Positions 47,096-57,900 are shown, counted from the first letter of the stretch. The stretch is DNA of 64,000 bases from Adiantum capillus-veneris (GCA_014529385.2 CM043966.1:104233087-104297086); one strand, 5' to 3'. The notes: generated by a model not told the origin, from the letters alone. Made by a program: numbers and translations.

Positions 47096-48049
47096 CAATT
47101 AGCTATTTTTGCAAAGCAATCAAATGACATACTCTTCTATTTCACAAAAGCAGTGGAGTGCATGTAGGTCTTCTAGGTTGTGAAGATCAAGAAAGTAATT
47201 TTAAGAACTTTAAGGACGCTTCATTTCTTAATGGCAGATGATCTTGGCTCTATTCTTTGAGCATTGAGTAAGGGCCCTTGTGCATTGTGATATTCATAAG
47301 CTGCAAGCTATGCATGGGGGAGATAATGTTGGGAGAGTTTGATGCAATTTTAATTGCATTTTCAATCAGAGCAATCTAGTGAAGGAAATCATATTATCTA
47401 AAAGACTTGATCATGTATTAGGCCTGTGTGAGGAATTTGAGCATGCAAAAAGTTGTTGAGAGCTAGATCTCAGCTTTTTATCTATTTGCTTTGGGGTCTC
47501 CATAAGAGTCTCTATCTCCTCCTGTTTCTCTTCGTGGCTGGCCCCACTTTGTCGAGCTATGCTAATTTAAGATCACTTTATGGAAGAGGAAGCTATGTGC
47601 AAACATCCAGTTGTGATCTTGAAAAGGAGAAGTAGATCTACATGATTAAGTCTGAGGAAATCAAAGCTACCAAAGAATGATAAGAGTTGTATTAGATAAC
47701 GGTTAGGGTCTAGCCTAGATCTAGTGCCCATCGTACACTTGCACTTCTATACGAGCGGATACTTTTGCTTACCTTGGTTGGCCTCTATCACCATCTCTAC
47801 CATGACACTTCTCATAGTAATGAGAATGGAAAATTTCACATGCAAAAGAAATTCCTAAGCTCAAGCTACATAGGGATTCTGTATGCTTAGTGCTCACCTT
47901 GGACACTCAAGAGCAACTCAGTCTATTTCTAAGGGACCCATAGCAACAAGAAAATCAAATGTAGCTCAACTCTTAGAATACATCTTGGACGTAATGAGAA
48001 GTATCTTGTAAACAAGACTCACATCATGCAACAAAAGGGGATTGAAGAT
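47096..48049. other. no gene seen between D and the inverted-repeat unit
   Basis: Only frames of up to about 60 codons are present. It is the right flank of the D insertion site. I recognise no element ends here. Confidence 0.5.
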
Positions 48050-48348
48050 GGGTGAAAGCATGTTAATGTGTCACACTTTTTCATGTCCTGAAAAATGCTA
48101 GCTAGCTAATTTTGACATATGCTTACTAGTACAATAACATAAGCTACATCTCCAAGATCTATGGCGTATGATATATCGATAGAAAGCTCTTGAAACAAGG
48201 AATCCAAATGTACAACCTCCGATAAGTTTTGATATTATTTGTAAAACTTTTACTAGAATTTTTTCCGGACTCCCAACTTTTTAAATATGTGCTAACTTGA
48301 AAATGCTAACTAGCACAAAAAGCGTGACACGTTAACATGCTTTCACCC
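48050..48348. mobile_element. MITE-like unit with terminal inverted repeats, copy 2 (inverted)
   Basis: 299 bp bounded by GGGTGAAAGC and GCTTTCACCC, flanked on both sides by AGAT. It is the inverse complement of 7282-7581, and the flanks (48353-48440 and 48020-48049) also resemble those of copy 1. The two copies therefore share an older host repeat. Confidence 0.65.
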
Positions 48349-48352
48349 AGAT

Positions 48353-49068
48353 GCAAGTGGGGTCCATTAAAAAGTGGCAACAACTCAACACTGAGATTTT
48401 GAAACATTGAAAACCCTACATTCATATACAAGAGAGCACAAATCTAAATAAGAAGTGAGAGTTGTACCTTCACCATAGTGGAAGACAATGCCACAAATGA
48501 TTGCAAGGAGTTTATAGAAGTAAGCTAACTCATAATTGAGTAGTGCCTTCGTAGTGGAATCAATGTGATGAATGATTGGCATAAGGACTCTACATAAGTT
48601 ATCCTCTACTCTAATTCAATGTACCATAACCTTAGTATAATTGCTAAAAATCGGGCCACGTGTGCGGATTGATAGTAAATTTTGGATGGTGCTCTCATTA
48701 ACTTATCTGCAAAGAGTATTCTCTAAAATGACTGTAGCATAAAAGTATTAAGTGTTGGTTTGCAATGATGTATCTATGAATCCTGAGAGCCAAGCTATTT
48801 ACGAGGGAAATCAAGGTCATGATGAGATTATAAGAGTAAGGTATATGCATATGGTAGATTGTTGCTCTTCCTCGGACACAGAGTGTTATGGAGAATCTCC
48901 CTTCAAATGTATCGAGTGCTACTTTCCCCAAAAAAACAGGGATTGAGAGGCAAAATGCAATTACATTTGTGGACTACAATGTTCTTTGGGCTACAATAAT
49001 CTATCACCTTCTATCACCCAAGGTCATCCCAATACCTTTTGAGTAATTGGTCTTTGAGGACTTGGGAT
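48353..49068. repeat. repeat R, uninterrupted paralogue, first part
   Basis: 48736-49012 matches 29541-29824 and 49013-49068 matches 38306-38365. This copy has neither C nor B. There is no recognisable coding content. Confidence 0.65.
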
Positions 49069-49530
49069 TGTTCCTTTGTGAAGAAGAGGAAATTAGAGTA
49101 AGTTTTCCATCATTCTAGTGTCATAGATTGGTTATCCTTGTTCCCACGTGGTTAATAGGTGTTGAGTTTGCAACTCAACAGATACATTTTTAAAGGTTCT
49201 TAAGAATGTTGCTCCAACATTAATGGTTTTGCATGGGCAATGGTAGATGCAATGAATTGGAAAAGAGAACCTCTTCCTTTTGAGAAAAGATTGGTTGGGT
49301 AGGTTAGCTCTTCCTTGACCTACCTAGTCATTCGAAGCATGAGGATGTGGTGGGTTACTGCATTAGTCCTTTGCTGGCAAGCTATTGGAGCGCTTGTAAG
49401 AGAGTAAGACAAACTAAAAGGGTACTAAGGTTAACCAGAAAGAGATGTAAATTGAGTTGGATTATGGTAAGAAATCTGACATTATCTCAAGTAAAGGCAG
49501 ATTGGCAACATTGCAATGGCAGAGTTGTCA
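49069..49530 (+). repeat. dispersed repeat, solo-LTR-like, copy 2
   Basis: TGTTCCTTTG...GTTGTCA, similar to 10234-10729. The R copy at 38301 lacks this block, so it behaves as an insertion. Absence of a clear target duplication leaves its class open. Confidence 0.55.
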
Positions 49531-49986
49531 TACCTATCTAAGGGTGCTTTTGTAGTATGCCTAGGAATAAGGCCTTGAAGTGAGCAATGGATTTTCTTTG
49601 TATAGCCCTAAGCTATTGCACTCGTAAATAAAAGCGCTTGTGCGGGCATTGAGGGGACTCCAACTTCACCGTCCTCCTTTACTTAGATTTGGGTTCTTTT
49701 TTTTTCCATCATGGCACGACACGGTCTTTTTTTTGTGTGTGTGTTTTGGGGGGGCCTCTGGTGCTACATGTATGAAAGAAAATAGGAAAGGAAATTGAGT
49801 TGATTGGGCCACTTTTTTTGGAGAAATTAATGTCAACCTCACATGTGTTTCTACTTGTGTCTATATGGTTTAAATGGGGGTGAGATTAATATAATATTCA
49901 TAACAAAAACAACATGAATAGTTGGCAGCAATATATTGAAAACCCATAAGAAGAGTTCAAGCTTGTTAATGAAGGACATTCTGCTA
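49531..49986. other. rest of repeat R, no gene seen
   Basis: Partly matches 38366-38620 (shared GCTACATGTATGAAA). It ends at the insertion of E. Confidence 0.5.
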
Positions 49987-49991
49987 ACACC
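49987..49991. repeat. target-site duplication of E (ACACC), left
   Basis: Matched by ACACC at 56629-56633. Confidence 0.9.
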
Positions 49992-50312
49992 TGTTAGGAA
50001 TTGGATCATGCTAGCTATGGTGGATGAAAGAGAAATATAGTGTCAATGCATGAGTGTGTGTGTAAGCAAGGTTATCACTCAAGTGAATTAGGTTCCAAGA
50101 TAGAATTAGCTTGGACTCATAAACACAATCTTGAGTATTGACTTAGCTTAGCACAAGCTCACCATAGACAAGCATGTAGTGCAAAATAGAGTTGTGTTTA
50201 TTCATTCATGGAATGAGCTTTAAGTAGCTCTACATCCTTCCTCCACAGCATGTGGGATAAATCCACTCTCTTCTCCTTGACTCACACTTAAGGACAAAGC
50301 TCACACTTTACA
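49992..50312 (-). repeat. E 3' LTR, 321 bp
   Basis: TGTTAGGAATTGG...CACACTTTACA on the plus strand, paired with 56313-56628. Confidence 0.93.
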
Positions 50313-50327
50313 ATCCTCCCCTTGAGG
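50313..50327 (-). promoter_or_regulatory. E polypurine tract
   Basis: The minus strand reads CCTCAAGGGGAGGAT before the 3' LTR (TGTAAAGTG). Confidence 0.8.
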
Positions 50328-50359
50328 TTTGGACTATGACAAGATACTGAAGATGGATG

Positions 50360-50480
50360 ATCCACACACGCTAACAAAATCCACATAGGATGGTGATATC
50401 CATATAGGAAAATAAAGTCCACAAAGGATGGTGATATCCACACAAGATGATGGAATCCACACAGGAAAAAGTCCTCCCCT
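50360..50480. repeat. short imperfect tandem repeats in the E 3' untranslated region
   Basis: ATCCACA(T/C)A(G)GA and GATGGTGATATCCA recur several times with spacing of roughly 18-37 bp. Confidence 0.6.
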
Positions 50481-50501
50481 ACAAGTAGAGAGTCTGCATC
50501 T

Positions 50502-51343
50502 TCAAAATGGGTCTTCATGAAAGACAATGTTGCTCTTATCTTCATCCTTTTTGTCTTCTACTATGTGAGTTGGTCCTCTGTCAGGTCTCTTGCCTTCGTT
50601 GCTTCTGTTGTTGCTTCTACTGCTGCTGCTTTCTCCACTGCTACTACCTCCATTTGAGTAGCACCGAGAAGGAGGGTGTCCCTTCCTACCACATTTGTTG
50701 CAAGGTTTGTTTGTGTAGCAGTCTTTTGCTACGTGTCCCATTCTTCCACATTCATAACACTTTCTTTCGTTTGTCGATGTTGATGGCGAATGCCTTCCCC
50801 TTGAGGATGTTGCAATAAAAACTCCTCCTGATGAGGTTAATGAACCTCTTTGCTTTCTTTCTTCTGCTTGGATTGATTTAATGACATCTTGAAATGGTGG
50901 CACTAGTTCCTTTTCTTCAAGAATTGTGACTAAGTGGTCATAAGAAGGTGGAAGTGCACTTAATAGTATGGCCACTTTGTCATCTTCTGGTACTTCAACC
51001 TGGATGTAAGTGAGCTGCGTGACATTGCTCTTAAGCCTATTCACTAGGCTAGAAATGTCCTCCCCTTCAATCATAGTAATTTGTAAAGCTGTCTTTTAAC
51101 TCTAACTTTGCTTATTTTGGCCCTGGCTCCAAATTTTCTTTCTAGAACATGCCAGGCATCATGTGCATGTGTACATTCGTCTATGAAGTGCACATAATTG
51201 TCATGCAAGGAGGTGATGATGATTCCTAATGCTTGTTCGTCTTTGGAAAATTTTTGTGCACTTGTTATGAGTGTAGATGCCCTAGTGTGCACTCCATCGG
51301 GTTCGGCTTGTTGCTCTAAGGCAGTGCTGATGATAGACCACAA
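50502..51343 (-). pseudogene. E gag with two zinc knuckles
   Basis: Frames 51343-51071 and 51074-50502 together give a copia-type gag of the UBN2 kind: LGIIITSLHDNYVHFIDECTHAHDAWHVLERKFGA, then DDKVAILLSALPPSYDHLVTIL. The second frame ends with CYECGRMGHVAKDC (residues 106-119) and CNKCGRKGHPPSRC (125-138), then a Ser/Asn/Arg-rich tail. A phase change near 51072 splits the protein. No protease, integrase or RT follows; the frame ends about 175 bases before the purine tract. Gag would bind and package the element's RNA. Confidence 0.85.
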
Positions 51344-51344
51344 A

Positions 51345-52391
51345 CATTTTTTTCATAAGATATCCTCTTAATTTTGTTTGCCAAGTGTGAAATCCCTCCC
51401 CGTTGAATTTTTCTATTCCCTTGTCCCCCATTTGTGCTGATAGAGGGGTCTTAGCTTAGGAGACTCTCCTAGCCAGTGTCTACCTCTTTACATGAGCACA
51501 ATCGATGATAGAAAATTTATTTGCAAAATTTTGTGCTTGGTTGCAATAATTTTAGGGGAAGAGAGAGAGAAAGAATGAGAGAGAGAGAGAGAGAGAGATA
51601 CCTTTTTGTGAAGCTCCTCTTCACTAGAGTGAAGCCCCTCTTCACAAATAGGGAAAATAACTCTTTTTTTTGCTTTTGATGCTCAAAAGAACTCCTTGAA
51701 GCTTGGTAATAAATTTGTTGTCGTAATGCCGTAAGCTTGGTAGCCCTTGGAGTGCTCGATAAGGGTTTCACTTTTCAGCCTCCCTTAAATTGTTTGGAAA
51801 TGCTCTTTTGTGGCTTAGGGTTCACCTCGGTGTACCAAAGCTGCGGGAAGGCGGGCTTATGCAGGTCGCGGCCAGGGCGGACTTGGGTAGCAGCACCGTG
51901 GGAATCGGCCCCTTGAGCTAGGCTCAATGGAAGTGAGAACTTCCTCTTAGAAGGCTTTGGGAAAATGGGATGATGCTGCAGGAAAGAGCTCTTACAGGGT
52001 CGGACAGTCACGCAGGCGGGCAAGCTGGGCACAAGCGGGCAGTCAGGGCAGCTTCGGGCAGCGCATCCGGGCAGGTGCAGGCAAGTCGGCCAATCTCCGG
52101 GCAGCGGGCAGCGCCGAAGAGGAAAAAAACTTCCGCGCGTGAATGCTGTCCAGCGGACCCGCCCCACCTAAAAGATCCTTTTCATGCGTTTTTTGGGTCC
52201 GCCCGCTCTCCCCAAATTAGCCAAGGGTTTTGACCCCATAACCTTAAGCCAAGAATGGGTTGCCTATTTTGGGCTTGCCAACAAGCCCACGGTTTTCCTT
52301 GTGAAGGATCCTCCGAAAAGCAAGTTCTTAAGCCAAGCTCAGCAGGATTCCATACACACACACACACCTATTTTTAGGCAAAGTTGGGGAT
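51345..52391 (-). other. E leader, GC-rich in part, no supported gene
   Basis: Sequence between primer site and gag. A CT/GA run lies near 51558-51599. About 51840-52170 is strikingly GC-rich compared with its surroundings and reiterates GGGCA/CGGGCA every 10-25 bases. The minus-strand frame 52167-51775 is open for 130 codons, but its content (Pro/Cys/Arg-rich) follows from these repeats. Confidence 0.55.
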
Positions 52392-52396
52392 GGAGT
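52392..52396. repeat. target-site duplication of F (TGGAG), left
   Basis: Matched by TGGAG at 55987-55991. Confidence 0.95.
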
Positions 52397-52622
52397 GTTG
52401 GAATTAGGGTTGTAGAGAGACACGCACAGCTTGGAGAAGACGAAGGAAGCTCAAGGCACACAATAGAGAGTGTGTTACTTAGTGTGCAATGGAAAGATAG
52501 ATAGCCCTAGAGTGATGGGCGTATATACAATGCTCGGGGGAAAAAACCTCTTAAAGAGGGAAAAAATGCCCCAGCGGTCCTAGTGTGTTCACACACATCA
52601 CTACCACATGTATATGGTAACA
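52397..52622 (-). repeat. F 3' LTR, 226 bp
   Basis: TGTTGGAATTAGGG...ATATGGTAACA, about 10 substitutions from 55760-55986. Confidence 0.95.
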
Positions 52623-52634
52623 AATCCCCCCTGG
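52623..52634 (-). promoter_or_regulatory. F polypurine tract
   Basis: The minus strand reads CCAGGGGGGATT just before the 3' LTR. Confidence 0.85.
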
Positions 52635-52639
52635 AGACA

Positions 52640-53752
52640 ATCCATCAAAAGACAAAGGCTCCTCAACATCATGTAAGCTAGACACAACCAAAGCATAACA
52701 ATGTGATGCATAAGAAGCATGGCGAGAGCCTGAACGAGTACGATTAGACAAAGGTGCATCCAATTGACTGTCACGCAAAGTGTGCACCAGCCATTTTGGC
52801 ATACCTCTAGCCTGCTCATTTTCAGCCCTTTCCTCATCAAGTACATCATGTACATCTGCATCAGTAATAGGCTGATCTGTAACATTTTCAGAAACCCCCA
52901 TAGGCTGTACATTTGCCTCATTGGAAATTACATTTGTATTTCCACCATTGAAAAGAGGCAAAAAAGTGCCATAAATGTCCTGTGAGCTTACATTACTGTC
53001 TCTAGTACATGATAACAAGGGCTGAACAGAATCTTCCGCAAACACTACATCCCGTGAAACCAGAATACATTTTGTTTGTGGATGATACAACCTATAACCT
53101 TTGCTTTCAACACTATAACCAACAAAAATACATTTGATAGCCTTATCATCCAATTTTTTGCGTTGTGTTTGTGGCACCAAAGCATATGCCGAATAGCCAA
53201 AAACATGGATGTGCTCAATAGAAGGCTTTCTATCATGCCATGCTTCATATGGAGTAATAGATTGCAAAGCTTTCATAGGACACATGTTAAGTACATAAGT
53301 GGCACACATGATGGCCTCAAGCCAAAAAGAATGCGGCAAAGCTTGACTTTTGACCATACATCGTGCCATTTTTGTCAGTGACCTGTTTTTTCTCTTAGAA
53401 ACACCATTTTGCTGAGGTGTATAATGCACTGTACATTGGTGTTTTATCCCACGACTAGCCAGGAATGCATTAAATTCATGAGACATATACTCCCCCCCTC
53501 GATCGGAACGGAGGGTGCCCATAGTACATTTCGAGACATTTTCAGCCATAGCTAGAAATTGTTTGAAGCACATAAAGACTTTGGACTTCGCTTTAAGCGG
53601 AAATATTCATGCATGCCTAGAGTAATCATCAATGAATGACTAGAGTAATCATCAATGAAAGTCACGAAGTAAAGGTAATTTCCCAAGGACGGAGTTTGCA
53701 TGGGCCCACGAACATCACTATGCACAAGCTACAACTTGCATGTGGCCCGAAC
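52640..53752 (-). pseudogene. F integrase core and C-terminus, catalytic Glu replaced
   Basis: The first catalytic region reads VTFIDDYS near 53650-53670, then a 23-bp tandem duplication (53618-53663) shifts the frame. From 53573 the frame is open: TLRSDRGGEYMSHEF carries the second Asp. The position of the catalytic Glu reads QQNGVSKRKN, with Lys where copia integrases have Glu. HVFGYSAYALVPQ and FVGYSVESKGYRLYHP follow. The linker (EEPLSFDG) then runs directly into purine-tract sequence, so no RT is encoded. Confidence 0.9.
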
Positions 53753-54367
53753 TTAACCATCCTTTGGAAACTTAGAACGCTGCATCTTACCCAAAATACA
53801 GCCTTCACAAACATGTTTGACAGGTGCTTTAAGAGGCGGCAAAGAAGCAACCATATCAGATTTTTGCAAACGCAGCAAACTGGCAAAATTCAGATGACCA
53901 AAACGTGCATGCCAAAGTTTTTCATCTGAAATAGCCCTTGAATCTACAACAGCATTTGCAAAATTTTGTCCACATTTGCCATACAAAGTGAGCTTATACA
54001 GCCCACGGCACAAAAGGCCAGATGCAACAATTTCATCACCAAAACTGATATCATGAACTGTACATCTGTTATCCACAAATTTGACTACAAGTCCATGTCT
54101 AGCAAGTGCGGATATAGACAAGAGATTCTTCTTGATCCCAGGTACATAAAGTGCATCAACAAGTGTGAAGGAACTACCATTTGCAGCAGTAAGCATAATC
54201 TTTCCAACTCCCTGAACCGAATAAGAGGCATTGTTGGCACAAGTGACTGAATTCCCATGAGGGACAGCAGACTCGAGAGAGGTAAACAATTCACGATGTG
54301 AGGTAATGTGGTTTGTAGCACCACTATCAAAATACCACACATGTGAATCTGCAGCAACTAACAACAA
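53753..54367 (-). pseudogene. F protease and integrase zinc domain
   Basis: A 204-codon open frame with the aspartic protease active site WYFDSGATNHITS at residues 10-22, the second protease half (VQGVGKIMLTAANGS, LYVPGIKKNLLS), then LWHARFGHLNF and HVCEGCILGKM with zinc ligands intact. It is one of the better preserved pieces but lies in a different phase from gag and from the integrase core. Confidence 0.88.
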
Positions 54368-55497
54368 GCATGCATCATGGATAGCAAGATTGTAAGTGTA
54401 CTCTGCGCTAAAAGCCCATTCTGCATCAACATCAGCATTACAATCTCTTTCACAGAAGACTCAACAATGGCTGCATTTGTAGTGGAACCAGCATTTGCAG
54501 TGGAACCACCCTCTTTCTTCTTAGCCTCTTTGGATTTCAACTTAGGACACGACTTGATCAAGTGATCATTAGCTTTACAATAATGGCAACACATCTTCTT
54601 TTTGCCCTTATCACTAGAATTGCCAGACGAAGTCGTGCCAGCAGAAGCATTGGGAACAAAAGTTTTGCCACTCACAGCAGAACCATAAGAAGTGGTTGCA
54701 TTGCTGTTACCACCCTTTCTTTAAGAAGCAATAAAAGCCTGTTCAATTGCACGCTGTCTAGTCCTGTTTTTTCTGAAAAGTGACTCTTGCAATAGCAATG
54801 TGCATAATGCATCAAACTTGACAACTTCTGGATTTCCTTGGGTCATAAGTCTCCAAGTACTAGCAAAAGTCTGGTAAGAATCTGGTAAGGCATCAAGAAC
54901 AATCTGCACAAGGGAACTATCTAAAATGACTTCACCTGCAAAAATAAGCTGCTCATTGATATCCTTGACACTAGCAAGGAAAGTTTCAATATCATCTTCA
55001 TCATGCATAATCTTCGACTCTAGCTCTTTACGCAGCAAAGCAATTTTAGCCTCATTGTGACTTGCATAAAGACCAGCCAAAATATCCCAAGCCTGTTTTG
55101 CATATTTTGCTGAACGAATGTGAGGAACAATGGTGCGCTTCCGAGACAACGCAATCAATGCATGAGCTTGCGCATCCTTTACACCCCAACAAGCTTGTTC
55201 TGCCGTAGGCAAAACAACTCTAACAACAGCAATCCTTGCAGCAAGACCTGCAACATCCTCAACATCGCCTACATCCCCAAAACTAGGACGTACATCAATG
55301 CCCTACACAATATTCCAGACACCCTTTGACACAAGAACGTGTTGCATCATATACGCCCACATAGGGTAATTGTCCCCATCCAACCTGTCCTCAACAGCAA
55401 ACATCTTGAACACATCTGTGTTGTTGTTGTCAGCCATGGTAAATGCTGCACCTGATGTGAAAACTTCCTGAAAATAGAAGAAATGGAGCGGGAACAA
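54358..55497 (-). pseudogene. F gag
   Basis: Three frames: 55497-55303 (MFAVEDRLDGDNYPMWAYMM, the N-terminal copia gag motif), 55212-54721 (UBN2-type core: SAKYAKQAWDILAGLYA, VQIVLDALPDSYQTFAS) and 54675-54358 with one knuckle, CCHYCKANDHLIKSC, followed by a Lys-rich stretch. Stops and phase changes separate them. The likely start is the ATG at 55437 (MADNNNTDVF). Confidence 0.88.
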
Positions 55498-55742
55498 CTC
55501 GTGCTATATAGCACAAGCCCTAGAAGATTGTAAGGCACCTGTTATGCAGAAAACGGCACTGACAAAAAAATTGCACAACATGACGAAATAGCCTGTGCAG
55601 TACTGCCTGTAGTGGAAACGGAGGCCGAAATGAGCCTGAAATTTTTGTCGACCTGTGGACGCTTGCCAAAAATCACTGAAATCGGAAAAAAGTGAGCAAG
55701 CGTGTGCTGGAGCAGCTGGCAACTAAGCCCGAGAGGACGCAA

Positions 55743-55757
55743 CCTGCTCTGATACCA
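55743..55757 (-). promoter_or_regulatory. F primer-binding site (initiator Met tRNA)
   Basis: The minus strand reads TGGTATCAGAGCAGG two bases inside the 5' LTR. Confidence 0.93.
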
Positions 55758-55759
55758 AT

Positions 55760-55986
55760 TGTTGGAATTAGGGTTGCAGAGAAATGCGCACAGCTTGGAG
55801 AAGATGAAGGAAGCTCAAGGCACACAATAGAGAGTGTGTTACTTTGTGTGCAATGGAAAGATAGATAGCCCTAGAGTGATGGGCATATATATAATGCTCG
55901 AGGGAAAAAACCTCCTAAAGAGGGAAAAAATGCCCCAGCGGTCCTAGTGTGTTCACACACATCACTACCACATGTATATGGTAACA
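55760..55986 (-). repeat. F 5' LTR, 227 bp
   Basis: Paired with 52397-52622. Confidence 0.95.
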
Positions 55987-55991
55987 TGGAG
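55987..55991. repeat. target-site duplication of F (TGGAG), right
   Basis: Matches 52392-52396. Confidence 0.95.
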
Positions 55992-56293
55992 TTTAAGAGG
56001 TTTTTGAGCTCTGATTGCAAAGCTTGAAGGCTCAAAAAGGCAATCTAAAATGCAATTCAAAGGATGCTAATCCTCTCCCTAATCAATTATAAGTAGCCAT
56101 GGAGGCTAGTGGCCTCTTGGGTGTGCCAAGGGCATGCCCACACATGGCTAGATTATTGCTTAATTAGTGAGAGATGCAACTAGTTATGAAAATGTCAATG
56201 GGTCGTAACAACAATTATGAAATGCTAATCAATCTAATGGAGATGCTAATGATCAACACACACTAATGAATAATGAAAATCCTAGCTAGCACA

Positions 56294-56310
56294 CCATGGC
56301 TTTGATACCA
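56294..56310 (-). promoter_or_regulatory. E primer-binding site (initiator Met tRNA, variant)
   Basis: The minus strand reads TGGTATCAAAGCCATGG two bases inside the 5' LTR. Confidence 0.85.
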
Positions 56311-56312
56311 AA

Positions 56313-56628
56313 TGTTAGGAATTGGATCGTGCTAGCTATGGTGGATGAAAGAGAAACATAGCGTCAATGCGTGAGTGTGTGTAAGCAAGGTTATTACTCA
56401 AGTGAATTAGGTTCCAAGATAGAATTAGCTTGGACTCATAAACACAATCTTGAGTATTGACTTAGCGTAGAACAAGCTCACCATAGACAAGCATGCAGTG
56501 CAAAATAGAGTTGTGTTTCATTCATGAAATGAGCTTTGAGTAGCTCTACATCCTTGCTCCATGACATGTGGGATAAATACACTCTCGTCTCCTTGACTCA
56601 CACTTTAGGACAAAGCTCACACTTTACA
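56313..56628 (-). repeat. E 5' LTR, 316 bp
   Basis: Paired with 49992-50312. Confidence 0.93.
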
Positions 56629-56633
56629 ACACC
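56629..56633. repeat. target-site duplication of E (ACACC), right
   Basis: Matches 49987-49991. Confidence 0.9.
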
Positions 56634-56819
56634 AAACCCATAAGAAGAGAAAAAATTGTGAATGAGAACATCCAAAATATGTGAGTGCCATTGGTAAGAT
56701 CTAGTCTCATGCTCTAACTACTCAAGTGGATCATCCATCCACGTGAATCATATGCAATGGTACCAAATCATTGTCCTTGTTTTATGATCAAATTTTCACC
56801 ACATCATAAGTTTACACAC

Positions 56820-56868
<49 letters not shown>

Positions 56869-57261
56869 CCCCCCCCCTCTTTAAAAATGACAATGTTAAG
56901 TTGTAAAAAAATACATACATCACGTGTTTTGTAATCTTCAAGGTCTTAAAGAGATGTAACCAAGATTAAAGGGGACCATAAAATGAGGTGGATTGTTGAT
57001 ACTCAGATCATGTACAACTCAACATGAGAAAGAGGATGAAAATAGTGGGCGGATCATGGGTATGAGAGAGAGAGAGAGAGAGAGAGAGTAATCCTAGCAC
57101 CGCGTGAGGGGAAAGAAAGGATGGACATAATTCAACAGCCTTTCGTGCTGGTCGACTGCTCGTTCATGTTACTCAGCACCACGTACTAGGAATGACGTAT
57201 ATGCGAAGGAGATCCGGATAGGCTCTCGCTGCCTGCAAATTTTCATTTGCACCAGCACCAC

Positions 57262-57340
<79 letters not shown>

Positions 57341-57629
57341 TACTACGAAGCATTCTCACAACATGTATATAAGGTGGCGTTCCATGCCGCTTCAGCCGAC
57401 CATCGGGCCTTTCCAATGCTCGCACCGCCGAAATACCACCATCTCCAAGGGCAATTTTTTTGATTGGTCCTCCGTGAGTAGTAGAACTCGGAGTTTAGAT
57501 GGTATTTTGGGATCTTAATATGAAATCATTGATCAATTTTAGGTCCATATGCCTATATTTTGCAGCTCATTGGTGAATAGTTTTTTCTTAGACAACTGAC
57601 ATAGATATCCATTGTCATAAAGGTTCTAG
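56634..57629. other. no gene seen; microsatellites
   Basis: It contains (CT)n at 56826-56867 followed by a C run to 56877, (GA)n at about 57065-57088 and (GA)n at 57264-57337. The frame 57243-57425 is an artefact of the GA run. Confidence 0.7.
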
Positions 57630-57900
57630 ATTGAAGGAGATTACACAAGAAAGCAGGGAATCGATCGTCGCCTTTGCAAAGGAAACGGATGAGCTCTGAA
57701 CAATGGAACAAGATTATTGGTGCCTTATTGAGGTCAAGGTATGGTTAGCTAAGACTTTCTCTTAACCCCCCCATCAACCGATGTATCTATGGTTGCTAGG
57801 ATATGTCGTGGGTCATCAGGAGCCTGACTAGAATTTGTAATCTATTGGATTTTCTAATATAATCCACTCACCATTGTGAGTTTTGTTTTATTTTTTCTTA
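57630..57900. repeat. diverged duplicated segment, copy 1
   Basis: It matches 58160-58420 in order at roughly two bases in three: GAGATT...AAG.A.GGAA, ATTGGTGCC, CGATGTATCTATG and CTCACCATTGTGAGTTTTG. Neither copy encodes anything recognisable. Confidence 0.55.

Larger units (their letters stand above)
52397..55986 (-). mobile_element. copia element F, 3.6 kb, lacking RT and RNase H, nested in E
   Basis: LTRs of 226 and 227 bp, an initiator-Met primer site, a purine tract and a TGGAG target duplication show both ends intact. The minus strand holds gag, protease and integrase in copia order; the integrase-RT linker then joins directly to the purine tract. The protein remains are clearly related to copia A (same YVPGIKKNLLS and CEGCILGKM segments). 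Confidence 0.92.
49992..56628 (-). mobile_element. gag-only copia-type element E (TR-GAG-like), carrying nested F
   Basis: LTRs of 321 and 316 bp, an initiator-Met-type primer site, a purine tract and an ACACC target duplication define the element. Without F and its duplicated target it is about 3.04 kb and encodes only gag, downstream of a long leader. This matches the published description of terminal-repeat retrotransposons with a GAG domain, which move with help from autonomous relatives. The LTRs differ at about 16 of 316 positions. Confidence 0.88.

Noticed and set aside
48385-49541. Small ORFs in repeat R
   Set aside because: Short, not conserved between the R copies, no motif.
57243-57425. 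ORF with a long Ser-Leu repeat
   Set aside because: Product of the GA run at 57264-57337.
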